A stretch of DNA of 64,000 bases. It comes from Bosea sp. OAE506. GTDB lineage: Bacteria > Pseudomonadota > Alphaproteobacteria > Rhizobiales > Beijerinckiaceae. Below the pieces are notes generated by a model that was not told where the DNA came from, did not search any database, and worked only from the letters and a program-made list of their open reading frames with translations. The stretch lies in contig NZ_JBEPOB010000001.1 of assembly GCF_040546595.1 (NCBI RefSeq), forward strand, positions 3,535,001 to 3,599,000, given 5' to 3'. Each line of letters begins with the position of its first letter. Position 1 is the stretch's first letter. Shown piece after piece: positions 8,402 through 16,135 of the stretch. A program made the translations under genes and the position numbers.

Positions 8402-8782
8402 TCAGCGATGGTCGCGGAAGTCGTAGGCCGGACGGCCATAATAGCCGCGGTAGACCGGCGCGGGAGCGTAGACGGGCCCCGGCGCGTAGTAGCCGTCGTC
8501 ATAATAGGGCTCGGCATAGGCCCTGCTCTGCGAGGCGATCACCGCCGCGCCGAGAAGTCCGAGTCCGACACCGGCGGCGATGCCTGCGCCGCGGTTGCCG
8601 CGGTGCCAGCCGCCGCGATAGCCGCGGTAGCGATACTGGCTGTATTCGGCCTGAGCCTTGTCCAGCCGTGCCGGATCGACGCTCGCGGGCGCTCCAGCGG
8701 CCATGGCCGGCGCGACGAGGCCGGCGGATACGACGCTCAGCGAGGCGAGCGCGACGATGGCGGTCTTCCTCAGCGACATCAT
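8402..8782 (-). CDS. Small secreted Gly/Tyr-rich protein
   Basis: A 126-aa protein starting MMSLRKTAIVALASLS, with a signal peptide likely cut after APAMA. The mature part has a YRYRGYRGGWHRGNRG stretch, one hydrophobic segment (GIAAGVGLGLLGAAVIAS), and a Tyr/Pro-rich tail rich in YYxxGYY-type units. An AGGAG site precedes the paired ATGs, favouring this start over an upstream in-frame ATG at 8908. Proteins of this type are common in Hyphomicrobiales and have no known function; an envelope location is likely. Confidence 0.7.
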   Translation of the reverse strand: MMSLRKTAIVALASLSVVSAGLVAPAMAAGAPASVDPARLDKAQAEYSQYRYRGYRGGWHRGNRGAGIAAGVGLGLLGAAVIASQSRAYAEPYYDDGYYAPGPVYAPAPVYRGYYGRPAYDFRDHR

Positions 8783-9069
8783 GATGAATCTCCTGTCTGC
8801 GGGGACGCCCCCGACTTGCGGGAACTCTCGTCCCCGGCGGTTGAATGCGGCGTGAACCGATCGCGGCCGGATTGCGGCAGACGCAACGCCACCTCGGGGC
8901 TGCGCCATTGCTCCACGCCGGCGGCCATGAAATGGGAAGCGGGTCCTCCGCTCCGGATGCCATGGCCGTCTGCTCTCACAACGGCTGACGGGCGCGCCGG
9001 TTCCCCTTGGGCATCCATCCCGACCGCCTCGCCGCCGGCGACCCTGCCCCTCCTCCGCCCACTGAAACC

Positions 9070-9984
9070 ATGCTGACCAGCCTGATCGCCGTCTTTCTCG
9101 TCATCGCCACCGGCTGGTTCCTGAAGGCCCGCGGAATCGTCGCACCGAGCCATTGGCTTGGCGTCGAGCGGCTGACCTATCAGGTCCTGTTCCCATCGGT
9201 CGTGATCCACACCCTCGCCGTCGCCGATCTCAGTCGCCTGCCCGTGCTGGCGATGGGGCTGAGCCTCGTCCTGGCCATCCTGATCGTGGCCGGAGCACTG
9301 CTGCTGGCCCGCCCGCTCCTGGCGCGCGCCGGGGTCGATGGGCCGGCCTTCACCTCGATCTTCCAGGGCTCCGTGCGCTGGAACACCTTCGTCGCGCTCG
9401 CGCTGGCCGCCGGCCTGCAGGGCCGCGACGGCACCACGCTGATGGCGATCGCGGTCGCCGCGATGATCCCGCTGCTCAACGTGATGTGCGTGCTCGTTCT
9501 GTCGCGCTTCGCCCATGGCCGGCCGATGGGCGCGATGGCGACGGTCCGCTCAATCGCCTTCAACCCCTTCATCTGGTCGTCCGTGGTCGGCCTCGTGCTC
9601 AACCAGTGCCAGTGGATGCTGCCGGCCGCGATCGTGAGCTATCTCGACGTGATGGGCCGGGCCGCGCTTGGCGTCGGGCTGCTGGCGGTCGGTGCCGGGC
9701 TCGATCTGCGCAGCCTCGCGCGGCCCCGCACCGCCCATCTCGTAGCGGTGACCACCAAGCTCGTGGTGATGCCGCTGCTGGCCTGGACCATCGCCCGCCA
9801 TCTCGGGCTGAGCGGCCCTGCCCTGACGATGACGGTGGTCGCGGCGGCGGTCCCGACCGCGACGGCGGCCTATTTCCTCGCCCGTGATCTCGGCGGCGAT
9901 GCGCCGCTGATGGCCGAGATCACGACGTTGCAGACGCTGCTCGCGCTGGCGACGCTGCCGCTGGCGGTTCTTTTCCTCGGCTGA
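9070..9984 (+). CDS. AEC (auxin efflux carrier)-family transporter
   Basis: A 304-aa inner-membrane protein with about ten hydrophobic helices. It starts MLTSLIAVFLVIATGWFLKARGI and contains TYQVLFPSVVIHTLA, FQGSVRWNTFVALALA and VAAAVPTATAAYFLARDLGGD, all typical of the AEC/MleP permease family. The ATG at 9070 is chosen because the in-frame upstream ATG at 9007 adds a Pro-rich stretch unlike the family. AEC members move small organic acids or related metabolites; the substrate is unknown and no partner gene is adjacent. Confidence 0.82.
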   Translation: MLTSLIAVFLVIATGWFLKARGIVAPSHWLGVERLTYQVLFPSVVIHTLAVADLSRLPVLAMGLSLVLAILIVAGALLLARPLLARAGVDGPAFTSIFQGSVRWNTFVALALAAGLQGRDGTTLMAIAVAAMIPLLNVMCVLVLSRFAHGRPMGAMATVRSIAFNPFIWSSVVGLVLNQCQWMLPAAIVSYLDVMGRAALGVGLLAVGAGLDLRSLARPRTAHLVAVTTKLVVMPLLAWTIARHLGLSGPALTMTVVAAAVPTATAAYFLARDLGGDAPLMAEITTLQTLLALATLPLAVLFLG

Positions 9985-9997
9985 CCGCGCCAAGTGC

Positions 9998-10027
9998 TTG
10001 AGATTGTCCTACAATACTCGCTATGAT
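9998..10027 (+). promoter_or_regulatory. Sigma-70-type promoter upstream of the 10103 gene
   Basis: TTGAGA at 9998-10003 and TATGAT at 10022-10027 are separated by 18 bp. This would give a leader of about 70 nt before ATG 10103 and supports that start over the one at 9998. Confidence 0.5.
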
Positions 10028-10102
10028 TGCATCACGTCGCACCGGTGGGGGCGCGGCGCCAATCGCCGGGTTCAGCCCGGCTCGAGCGGGGATGCGTCGG
10101 GG

Positions 10103-10399
10103 ATGAGGAGCAAGGGACAGTCCGGGGGCTTGCCGGAGTTGGGTGCGGCGTCGGAACAGGACGAGGGCGAGACCGGGACCAAGCAGCAAAACCTGCCCGC
10201 AGCGGTGCTGAAAAGCCCGCCCCCACGCGCCGCGCAATCGGAAGTGGCCGACTATATCGAGGTTCTCGTCGCCGAAATGCGGCATATGGCCCAGACGGCC
10301 CATCTCGAGAGCCTCGCCTATTTCCTCGAGATGGCGCGGCTGGAAGCGGCCATCCAGGCCCGCCGCCTGGGCTGTTGCGGGCCGGAGCGGACAGGCTGA
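10103..10399 (+). CDS. Conserved small hypothetical protein
   Basis: A 98-aa protein starting MRSKGQSGGLPEL. The first half is polar and low in complexity. The second half is a predicted amphipathic helical segment (ADYIEVLVAEMRHMAQ, ESLAYFLEMARLEAA). Small proteins ending this way are common in Hyphomicrobiales, but I do not recognise a named family. The start is chosen from the promoter at 9998-10027 and because the upstream in-frame extension would overlap that promoter. It converges on dprA. Confidence 0.55.
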   Translation: MRSKGQSGGLPELGAASEQDEGETGTKQQNLPAAVLKSPPPRAAQSEVADYIEVLVAEMRHMAQTAHLESLAYFLEMARLEAAIQARRLGCCGPERTG

Positions 10400-10459
10400 G
10401 CCGCGGCGCGGCCTCCGAACGCATCTCTACCTGAGGTTGTATTCCGCGGCCGATGGCCG

Positions 10460-11677
10460 TCAGTCCTCGACGCGCGACAGCGCCCCTCCGGGGTGGCGGC
10501 GGATCGCACCGTCCAGTTCGAGATCGAGCACGGTGCGGCTGACATCGCGGGCCGAACAGCCGCTCGCCCGCACCAGATCGTCCAGCGACACCGGGGCCGC
10601 CCCCAGCAGGGCGAGGAGGCGCGGGCGAATGCCCTCGCTGTGCTCGGTCGTGCTCGCGGGATCCGGCGTCACCGCCGCGGGCTCCGGCCAGAGCGCCAGC
10701 GGTGCCGGCTCGATGCCAGGCAGATCGAGTTCGTCCCAAAGGGGCTGCGTCTGCGTCTCACCCGCGCCCTCATGCATCGCGGGCGGAGGCTGGAGAAGCG
10801 CGCCGTCCGTCCCGATGAGGGGCGCCAGTGCCTCGACGACATGGGCGGCCTCGGCGCAGAGCGTCGCGCCCTCGCGGATCAGGTGATTGCCGCCCTCGGC
10901 GCGAGGATCGAGCGGCGAGCCGGGGACGGCGAAGACGATCCGCCCCTGCTCGTTGGCGAAGCGGGCGGTGATCAGCGAGCCGGATTTGCGGACGGCCTCG
11001 ACCACGACCGTGCCCAGCGACAGCCCCGAGACGAGGCGGTTGCGCCGCGGAAAGTCGCGCCCCCGGGGCGCGAGGCCGAGCGGCATCTCGCTGATCGCGG
11101 CGCCGTCCGCCAGGAGGCGCTGCAGCAGCGGGATGTTCTGCGGCGGATAGACCTCGTCCAGCCCGCCGGCGAGTACCGCGACCGTGCCCGTACCGAAGCT
11201 GGCTTCGTGAGCGGCCGTGTCGATCCCGCGTGCGAGGCCGGAGACGACGACGAAGCCCGCTTCGCCCAGGTCACGCGCGAGACGCGCGGTGAATTTCAGC
11301 CCGGCGGCGGAGGCATTGCGCGAGCCGACGATGGCGACGCAAGGGCGCAGCAGCACCTCGGCCCGCCCAAGAACGGCGATCAGCGGTGGGGCGGTGTCGA
11401 TCGCCTGCAGCGCGGGCGGATAGGCGGCCTCGCCCAGGGCGAGGAGGCGGGCTCCACGCCGGCGCAGCCCCTCCATCTCGCGCTCGGCCTCCGCGAGCGT
11501 GCAGATTCGAAGCGTACGGCCGGCCTGGCGCGCGAGATCGGGCAGCGCCTCGATGGCGGCCGCGGCCCCGCCGAAGCGGTTCATCAGCGAGCGGAAGGTG
11601 CGCGGGCCGACGCTTTCGCTGCGGATCAGCCGCAGCCAGTCGAGACGCTGGCGATCGCTGAGGACGATGCCAGCCAT
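10460..11677 (-). CDS. dprA: DNA-processing protein DprA
   Basis: A 405-aa protein that loads RecA on incoming single-stranded DNA during transformation. It has an N-terminal helical region ([20 protein letters not shown]). The Rossmann-like DprA core contains [31 protein letters not shown] and [22 protein letters not shown]-terminal winged helix ([19 protein letters not shown]) follows a Pro-rich linker. The start [10 protein letters not shown] is chosen because an ATG 57 bp upstream would overlap plsY. It follows plsY by 7 bp in a plsY-dprA unit. The other competence gene in the window, comEC, is interrupted. Confidence 0.92.
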   Translation of the reverse strand: MAGIVLSDRQRLDWLRLIRSESVGPRTFRSLMNRFGGAAAAIEALPDLARQAGRTLRICTLAEAEREMEGLRRRGARLLALGEAAYPPALQAIDTAPPLIAVLGRAEVLLRPCVAIVGSRNASAAGLKFTARLARDLGEAGFVVVSGLARGIDTAAHEASFGTGTVAVLAGGLDEVYPPQNIPLLQRLLADGAAISEMPLGLAPRGRDFPRRNRLVSGLSLGTVVVEAVRKSGSLITARFANEQGRIVFAVPGSPLDPRAEGGNHLIREGATLCAEAAHVVEALAPLIGTDGALLQPPPAMHEGAGETQTQPLWDELDLPGIEPAPLALWPEPAAVTPDPASTTEHSEGIRPRLLALLGAAPVSLDDLVRASGCSARDVSRTVLDLELDGAIRRHPGGALSRVED

Positions 11678-11684
11678 GGGGGCC

Positions 11685-12308
11685 TCAGCCCTTCTGCCCG
11701 ATCTTGCCCTCGCTCCCGGCGAGGAGGCGAGCAATGTTCGCCCGGTGCATGAACCAGAGCAACAGGGTGAGCACGGCCATCAGTGCCGCCGCCTTGGCGT
11801 CGCGCACCCAGAACAACAACAGCAGCGGCGTCAGCAGGCTCGCAATCAGGGCCGACAGCGAGGAATAGCGCGTGAGATAGGCGATGCTGAGCCAGAGCGC
11901 GGCGAAGATCAGGGCGATCGAGCCCTTCAGCGCGATCAGGATGCCGAGGAAGGTGGCGACGCCCTTGCCGCCCTTGAAGCGCAGCCACACCGGGAAGAGG
12001 TGGCCTAGAAAGGCGCCAAGCCCCGCCACCAGCCCTGCCTCGCGCCCGCCGAGCAGGGCGGCGGCGAGCAGCACGGCCGCCGTGCCCTTGAGCATGTCAC
12101 CGAGCAGGGTAAGCGCCGCCAGCTTCTTGTTGCCGGTGCGCAGGACGTTGGTCGCGCCGATATTGCCCGAACCGATGCTGCGCAGATCGGGCCCGCCGCT
12201 CAGGCCGGTCAGGATGATGCCGAAGGGAATCGAGCCGAGCAGATAGCCGAGCACCAGCGCAGCGGCGCCAGCCGAGCCGGACAGGCTCCAGTTCATCACG
12301 TCGCTCAT
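11685..12308 (-). CDS. plsY: Glycerol-3-phosphate acyltransferase PlsY
   Basis: A 207-aa inner-membrane enzyme that transfers the acyl group of acyl phosphate to glycerol-3-phosphate, the first step of phospholipid synthesis. The three PlsY motifs are present: [11 protein letters not shown] with [13 protein letters not shown], then [21 protein letters not shown], then the late membrane segment with [10 protein letters not shown]. Length and hydrophobic profile are normal. An AAGAGGCGG ribosome site precedes the ATG. It lies between the pyrC-like gene and dprA on the same strand. Confidence 0.93.
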   Translation of the reverse strand: MSDVMNWSLSGSAGAAALVLGYLLGSIPFGIILTGLSGGPDLRSIGSGNIGATNVLRTGNKKLAALTLLGDMLKGTAAVLLAAALLGGREAGLVAGLGAFLGHLFPVWLRFKGGKGVATFLGILIALKGSIALIFAALWLSIAYLTRYSSLSALIASLLTPLLLLFWVRDAKAAALMAVLTLLLWFMHRANIARLLAGSEGKIGQKG

Positions 12309-12341
12309 GCCGCCTCTTTCGTCACCGGTCGGAACTCTAGC

Positions 12342-13643
12342 CTACCCCGCCGGCGCCTCATAGACCACGCGGCCGCCGACCAGGGTCGCCTGGACGATGC
12401 CTTCCAGCCGCGCCTCGTCGAAGGGCGAGTTCTTGGCGCGCGACTTGAGCTTGCGCTTGTCGACGACATAGGGCGCATCGACGTCGAGCAGCATCAGGTC
12501 GGCGGGTGCACCGGGCGCGAGCCGGCCGCAGCGCAGGCCCAGCAGGTCGGCCGGCTTGGTCGACAGCGCCGCCAGCAGGTCCGGCAAGGCGATCTGGCCC
12601 GCCTGCACCAGGCGCAGCGAGGCCGAAAGCAGCGTCTCGATGCCGAGCGCGCCGTCCGCGGCCTCGGCGAAGGGTTGGCGCTTGGTCTCGACATCCTGCG
12701 GATCATGATCGGATACGACGACGTCGATGACGCCCTCGGCCAGCGCGGCGACCAGGGCCAGCCGCTCCTGTTCGTCGCGCAGGGGCGGCGAAACCTTGCA
12801 GAAGGTGCGGTAGTCGCCGACGTCGTTCTCGTTCAGCGTCAGGTTGTTGATCGAGGCGCCGCAGGTGACGCGCAGGCCTTCGGCCTTCGCCCGGCGGATG
12901 AGTTCGACCGAATCCGAGCAGGAGATCATCGCGGCGTGGTAGCGCCCGCCGGTCGCCCGGGCGAGGCGCAGATCGCGCTCCAGCATCACCGTCTCGGCCT
13001 CGCGCGGGATGCCCGGAAGGCCCTTGCGGCTGGCGAACTCGCCCTCGGCCATCACGCCGGCGCCGCGCAGATCGGGATCCTCGACATGGTTCATGATCAG
13101 CGCGTCGAAATCGCGAGCATAGATCAGGGCGCGGCGCATGATCTGCGGATTGCGCAGGGCCTTGGCGCCATCGCCGAAAGCGACCGCGCCGGCCTCCAGC
13201 AGCAGGCCGATCTCAGTGATCTCCTTGCCGTGCAGGCCCTTGGTCAGAGCGGCGCAGGGCAGGACGTTGACGATCGCCTTGTCGCGGGCGCGGCGCTTGA
13301 TGAAGTCGATGATGGCGGGGTCGTCGATCGGCGGGTCGGTGTCGGGCCGGCAGACCACGGTGGTGACGCCGCCGGCCGCTGCAGCCTGAGAACCCGTCCC
13401 CAGCGTCTCGCGGAACTCGGCGCCCGGCTCACCGAGGAAGGCGCGCAGATCGACGAGGCCCGGCGCGACGACCAACCCGCGCGCGTCGATGCGGCGGGTG
13501 CCTTCGGCGGTCGCGGGGGCTGGCCCCCACTCGACCGACGCGATGACACCATCGCGCAGCAGCAGCGAGCCACGCCCGTCGCGGCCTGTGGCGGGGTCGA
13601 CGAGGCGCGCATCGAGGATCGCGACGTCCTGAAGTTCGGCCAT
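12342..13643 (-). CDS. Dihydroorotase-like protein lacking the first metal-binding histidines (PyrC-like)
   Basis: A 433-aa class I dihydroorotase homologue. Active enzymes have an H-x-H pair after the GLVDxH region. Here the sequence is GLVDLRAFLGEPG, with Arg67 and Phe69 in the two His positions. Other landmarks remain: IMNHVEDPDL, TCGASINNLTLNE and VVSDHDPQ. It starts 16 bp after the pyrB stop. In other bacteria a non-catalytic PyrC' subunit binds and stabilises aspartate transcarbamoylase, and this protein fits that role. It is unlikely to hydrolyse dihydroorotate by the usual two-metal chemistry, so an active dihydroorotase is expected elsewhere in the genome. Confidence 0.85.
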   Translation of the reverse strand: MAELQDVAILDARLVDPATGRDGRGSLLLRDGVIASVEWGPAPATAEGTRRIDARGLVVAPGLVDLRAFLGEPGAEFRETLGTGSQAAAAGGVTTVVCRPDTDPPIDDPAIIDFIKRRARDKAIVNVLPCAALTKGLHGKEITEIGLLLEAGAVAFGDGAKALRNPQIMRRALIYARDFDALIMNHVEDPDLRGAGVMAEGEFASRKGLPGIPREAETVMLERDLRLARATGGRYHAAMISCSDSVELIRRAKAEGLRVTCGASINNLTLNENDVGDYRTFCKVSPPLRDEQERLALVAALAEGVIDVVVSDHDPQDVETKRQPFAEAADGALGIETLLSASLRLVQAGQIALPDLLAALSTKPADLLGLRCGRLAPGAPADLMLLDVDAPYVVDKRKLKSRAKNSPFDEARLEGIVQATLVGGRVVYEAPAG

Positions 13644-13659
13644 GCCCGTTTCCACTCGC

Positions 13660-14604
13660 TCAGATGTTGGGCAGATGCTGCGCCAGCGCGTCGAGCACGG
13701 CCATCCGCACCGCGACACCCATCTCGACCTGCTCGCGGATCAGCGACTGGGCGCCGTCGGCGACCTCGGAGGAAATCTCGACGCCACGGTTCATCGGGCC
13801 CGGATGCATGACGAGCGCGTCGGGCTGTGCCCGCTGCAGCTTCTCCCGGTCGAGGCCGAAGTAACGGAAATACTCCTTCGAGGACGGCACGAAGGCGCCA
13901 TGCATGCGCTCGAGCTGGAGGCGCAGCATCATCACGATGTCAGCGCCTTCCAGGCCCTTGTTCATGTCGGTGAAGACCTCGACGCCCATGCGCTCGATGC
14001 CGGCGGGCAGAAGCGTCGAGGGGGCGATCAGGCGCACCTTGGCGCCGAGCGCATTGAGCAGGATGATGTTCGAGCGGGCGACGCGCGAGTGCAGGATGTC
14101 GCCGCAGATCGCCACCGTCAGCCCCATGATCCGCCCCTTGTTGCGGCGGATGGTCAGGGCGTCGAGCAGGGCCTGGGTCGGGTGCTCATGGGCGCCGTCG
14201 CCGGCATTCACCACCGAGCAGCCGACCTTGCGGGCCAGCAGATGGACCGCGCCCGCCGCATGATGGCGCACGACGATGATGTCGGGCCGCATCGCGTTCA
14301 GGGTCGCGGCGGTGTCGATCAGCGTCTCGCCCTTCTTCACCGAGGAGGACGCGACCGACATGTTCATGACGTCGGCGCCCAGCCGCTTGCCGGCCAGCTC
14401 GAAGGAGGCCTGCGTCCGGGTCGAGGGCTCGAAGAACAGGTTGATCTGGGTGCGGCCGCGCAGGGTCGCCGTCTTCTTCTCGACCTGGCGGGAGAGCGCG
14501 ACATAGGCGTCGGCCCGGTCGAGCAGCGCCTCGATGTCCAAATGGGACAACCCCTCGATCCCGAGGAGATGCCGGTGCGGATAGAGCGGGGCTGGCGATG
14601 TCAT
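13660..14604 (-). CDS. pyrB: Aspartate carbamoyltransferase catalytic subunit
   Basis: A 314-aa enzyme that joins carbamoyl phosphate and aspartate in pyrimidine synthesis. The carbamoyl-phosphate loop [13 protein letters not shown] lies near residue 57. [23 protein letters not shown] around 155 and the aspartate-binding [12 protein letters not shown] near 265 follow. Length is normal. It is the first gene of the minus-strand run pyrB-pyrC-like-plsY-dprA. No pyrI is visible, which fits an ATCase partnered by a PyrC-like subunit. Confidence 0.95.
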   Translation of the reverse strand: MTSPAPLYPHRHLLGIEGLSHLDIEALLDRADAYVALSRQVEKKTATLRGRTQINLFFEPSTRTQASFELAGKRLGADVMNMSVASSSVKKGETLIDTAATLNAMRPDIIVVRHHAAGAVHLLARKVGCSVVNAGDGAHEHPTQALLDALTIRRNKGRIMGLTVAICGDILHSRVARSNIILLNALGAKVRLIAPSTLLPAGIERMGVEVFTDMNKGLEGADIVMMLRLQLERMHGAFVPSSKEYFRYFGLDREKLQRAQPDALVMHPGPMNRGVEISSEVADGAQSLIREQVEMGVAVRMAVLDALAQHLPNI

Positions 14605-14761
14605 TTGAAGAGGGGTGTTTAGGCGCGAGTCGGGCGGGGCGCAAGCGCGCGATGGCGCTCTCCCGCATGCGGTCTGCCCGCTGGTGGCGCGAGACGAAGG
14701 ACGCTACGCCTTCGGGTCTGGCGGCGCTGCCGCCCCCTGCCCGCGCCGAGGAGCCCGCCCG

Positions 14762-15889
14762 ATGTCCCCCTCCGCCGTTCCCGCCGCCCATGGCTCGACC
14801 TGGAGCACGATCGCGCCGGCCGAGGCCGGGTTCGACGAAGCCAAACTGGCAGCCGCAGTCGCCTTCGCGCAGGCCCATGAGAGCCCCTGGCCGAAGAGCC
14901 TGTTCTACCCCGATGGAAGTTATGTCGGGAATCGCGAATGGAACGAAAGCGGGCCATGGACCGAGATCGTCGGCCCCGTGCGCGAGCGCGGCGGGCCGGC
15001 CGGCCTCGTGCTGAAGGGCAGGCGCATCGTCGCCGAATGGGGCGACACCACCCGCACCGACATGACCTTCTCGATCGCCAAGAGCTATCTGTCCGTGCTG
15101 GCGGGGCTCGCCGTACAGGACGGGCTGATCGCCGATCTCGACGAGCCGGTGGGCCACAGCCTGCCCGGCCCGTTCTTCGCAAGCACCCACAACGCCAAGA
15201 TCACCTGGCGGCACCTGCTGCAGCAGTCGAGCGAGTGGCAGGGCGAGATCTTCGACAAGTCCGACCAGGTCGACCACAACCGCCAGGTCGGCCCCAGCGC
15301 CGACAACAGCCGCAAGGGCCAGAAGCGGCAGCTGCATGCGCCCGGCAGCTTCTACGAATACAACGACGTGCGGGTGAACCTGCTCGGCTGGTGCCTGCTG
15401 CAACGCTTCCGCAAGCCGCTGCCCGAGGTGCTGCGCGAGCGCATCATGGACCCGATCGGCGCTTCATCCGAGTGGGAGTGGCAGGGCTACGAGAATTCCT
15501 TCGTCGAGATCGACGGGCAGCGCATGCAGTCCGTGCCGGGCGGCGGCCATTGGGGCGGCGGCCTGTTCATCGGCGCGCGCGACCATGCCCGCTTTGGCCT
15601 GCTGATGGCACGGGGCGGCGAATGGGGCGGCCGCAGCCTGCTCTCGGCCGACTGGATTGCGCAGATGGTCGCGCCCTCCCCGACCCTGGCGAATTACGGC
15701 TTCCTGTGGTGGCTGAACCGCGGCCCCACGGCCCGGCCGGCTCTCCCTGCCAGCGCCTACTGGGCGCTGGGCGCAGGCACCAACATCATCCTTGTCGACC
15801 CCGAGAACGATCTCGTCGCGGTGCTGCGCTGGATCGACGGAGCGTCGTTCGACGCCTTCCTGGGCCACCTCTATGGCGCGATGGCCTGA
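14762..15889 (+). CDS. Class C beta-lactamase-family serine hydrolase
   Basis: A 375-aa serine hydrolase with the S-x-x-K nucleophile motif SIAK near residue 105, the Y-x-N motif YEYN around 200, and WGGGLFIGARDHARFG further on. Family members include D-aminopeptidases, esterases and 6-aminohexanoate-dimer hydrolases. I see no clear signal peptide from the chosen start MSPSAVPAAHG. Longer in-frame starts exist back to 14615 but would overlap the pyrB promoter region. It lies alone between pyrB and topA, and its substrate is not predictable. Confidence 0.8.
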   Translation: MSPSAVPAAHGSTWSTIAPAEAGFDEAKLAAAVAFAQAHESPWPKSLFYPDGSYVGNREWNESGPWTEIVGPVRERGGPAGLVLKGRRIVAEWGDTTRTDMTFSIAKSYLSVLAGLAVQDGLIADLDEPVGHSLPGPFFASTHNAKITWRHLLQQSSEWQGEIFDKSDQVDHNRQVGPSADNSRKGQKRQLHAPGSFYEYNDVRVNLLGWCLLQRFRKPLPEVLRERIMDPIGASSEWEWQGYENSFVEIDGQRMQSVPGGGHWGGGLFIGARDHARFGLLMARGGEWGGRSLLSADWIAQMVAPSPTLANYGFLWWLNRGPTARPALPASAYWALGAGTNIILVDPENDLVAVLRWIDGASFDAFLGHLYGAMA

Positions 15890-16135
15890 AGGGGCTCGAT
15901 CAGGCCCGACCCGCGACCTTGATCGCTGCCGATGCAAGCCCATCTGACAGCGAGGTCCGGGGCCTTGTGCCCAAAACGCCGCCGAACGTCGCAATCCGCA
16001 TTCGGCGTTTGACACGGCCTCCCGCCTGAACCACTTTCGCGCGCAATTCCGAACGCCCTAGTCCGTTGCCGGTCGCGAGGTCGCCTTTCAGGCCGATTTC
16101 GCGCTCTGCTGAGGCCGTTACCGAGACACGCCATC

